DNA of 5,590 bases from Nitrososphaerota archaeon (GTDB lineage Archaea; Thermoproteota; Nitrososphaeria; Nitrososphaerales; Nitrosopumilaceae). Numbering within the stretch: position 1 is the stretch's first letter; each line of letters opens with the position of its first letter. The DNA lies in the NCBI GenBank assembly GCA_016871975.1, contig VHBM01000056.1, positions 1 through 5,590 of the forward strand, in the 5' to 3' direction. Both the position numbers and the translations under genes were made by a program. Shown in pieces: positions 5,201 through 5,590 of this stretch. Below the pieces are notes generated by a model. It did not search any database and had not been told where the DNA came from. It was given only the letters and a program-made list of their open reading frames with translations.

Positions 5201-5525
5201 ATTTTTTCTTGCTAATTTGAATTAATAATTTTTTTATTCTAAATATTGTTGGATAGCTGTATCCTCTTCTCCTATAGTTTGCAATCATCATTTTCCAGTT
5301 TTTTAGCCTCCATTGAGCTTGTTCTGCAGTAACTAGATGGATTTCCTTTTTTACAATGCTTTTTCTGCCCACTTTAAGGACACCCGCATCTTTAGCTGAC
5401 CACCTGTTTTTGGCAAACTTCAAACCAGATAAGACCACTTCAAGTGGCATTTCTTTGAAATACTCTTTTAATTTTTTAAGTTGTTCATCAGTTATTGGTT
5501 GCGAAACTGGCAAAATGACATCCAT
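5193..5525 (-). CDS. Uncharacterised basic protein, 110 residues
   Basis: I do not recognise this family. The protein starts at ATG 5525 and ends eight bases inside the 3' end of cdvB, so the two genes converge. It has a mixed N-terminal part (ITDEQLKKLKEYFKEMPLEVVLSGLKFA, probably two helices) and a strongly basic remainder: 22 of the last 75 residues are Lys or Arg, including NYRRRGYSYP (83-92) and the tail KKKSR. There is no membrane span and no cysteine. The composition suggests binding to nucleic acid, but no zinc finger or clear helix-turn-helix is visible. A 30-base palindrome starts 10 bases before the ATG and holds several TATA-like stretches; the one centred near 5559 would give a leader of about eight bases. 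TTG at 5513 is an alternative start. The gene is probably real because it fills the space fully and has a sensible promoter region. Confidence 0.65.
   Translation of the reverse strand: MDVILPVSQPITDEQLKKLKEYFKEMPLEVVLSGLKFAKNRWSAKDAGVLKVGRKSIVKKEIHLVTAEQAQWRLKNWKMMIANYRRRGYSYPTIFRIKKLLIQISKKKSR
5202..5235 (+). terminator. T-tract terminator after cdvB
   Basis: T6 at 5202-5207 begins one base after the cdvB stop and T7 lies at 5229-5235, inside the 3' end of the convergent gene. Stemless T runs are the usual archaeal terminator type. They also encode the lysine-rich tail of the opposite gene, so codon content is another reason for them. Confidence 0.4.
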
Positions 5526-5535
5526 GTTGTTACTT

Positions 5536-5565
5536 AATTTATTAAATTACGTCATTTAATAAATT
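5536..5565. promoter_or_regulatory. 30-base near-perfect palindrome in the promoter of the minus-strand gene
   Basis: AATTTATTAAAT (5536-5547) and its exact inverse ATTTAATAAATT (5554-5565) flank TACGTC, whose inner ACGT is also self-complementary, so only the pair T5548/C5553 is mismatched. Each arm reads as a TATA-like box on both strands. It may be a large operator or a two-way promoter serving the 110-residue gene and a gene to the right of the window. Confidence 0.55.
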
Positions 5566-5590
5566 CACGCTAAACCATATTTTACAACAA

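Noticed and set aside
5356..5559. Plus-strand open frame of 67 codons
   Set aside because: It is antisense to the 110-residue minus gene and runs through the palindrome; it has no promoter or family features.

Overview
The window looks like a piece of chromosome from an AT-rich archaeon, most likely an ammonia-oxidising thaumarchaeon (Nitrososphaerota, Nitrosopumilus-like). The reasons are an ESCRT-III/CdvB-type division protein, archaeal TATA-like boxes placed about 25 bases before several start codons (leaderless mRNAs), frequent TTG starts, and biotin synthesis genes in a tight pair. The genus is inference from gene content and style, not from a database match.

Region by region: positions 1-1732 hold the 3' part of bioB followed by bioF, overlapping by 11 bases; these are late steps of biotin synthesis. 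Positions 1734-1838 carry a tiny minus-strand gene for a 34-residue single-span membrane peptide, convergent with bioF and divergent from the next operon. Positions 1933-3772 hold a two-gene redox operon: a six-span CcdA-type electron carrier, then a membrane-anchored thioredoxin whose C-terminal half resembles mycobacterial DipZ. The pair looks like a split DipZ that moves reducing power from cytoplasmic thioredoxin to substrates outside the membrane. Positions 3938-4348 hold a RelE/ParE-like toxin preceded by a 46-residue probable antitoxin; palindromes flank and overlap the promoter. Positions 4544-5200 encode a CdvB paralog with a MIM2-like C-terminal motif. Positions 5193-5525 encode a basic 110-residue protein of unknown function on the minus strand, behind a 30-base near-perfect palindrome.

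No tRNA, rRNA, CRISPR array or insertion sequence was seen. No gene-free stretch exceeds 200 bases. The genes do not form one system: a biotin pair, a redox pair, a toxin-antitoxin module and a division gene sit side by side. The most unusual signals are the small membrane-peptide gene, the palindromes around the toxin-antitoxin promoter, the repeated GTTACA elements before cdvB, and the large palindrome near the right edge.
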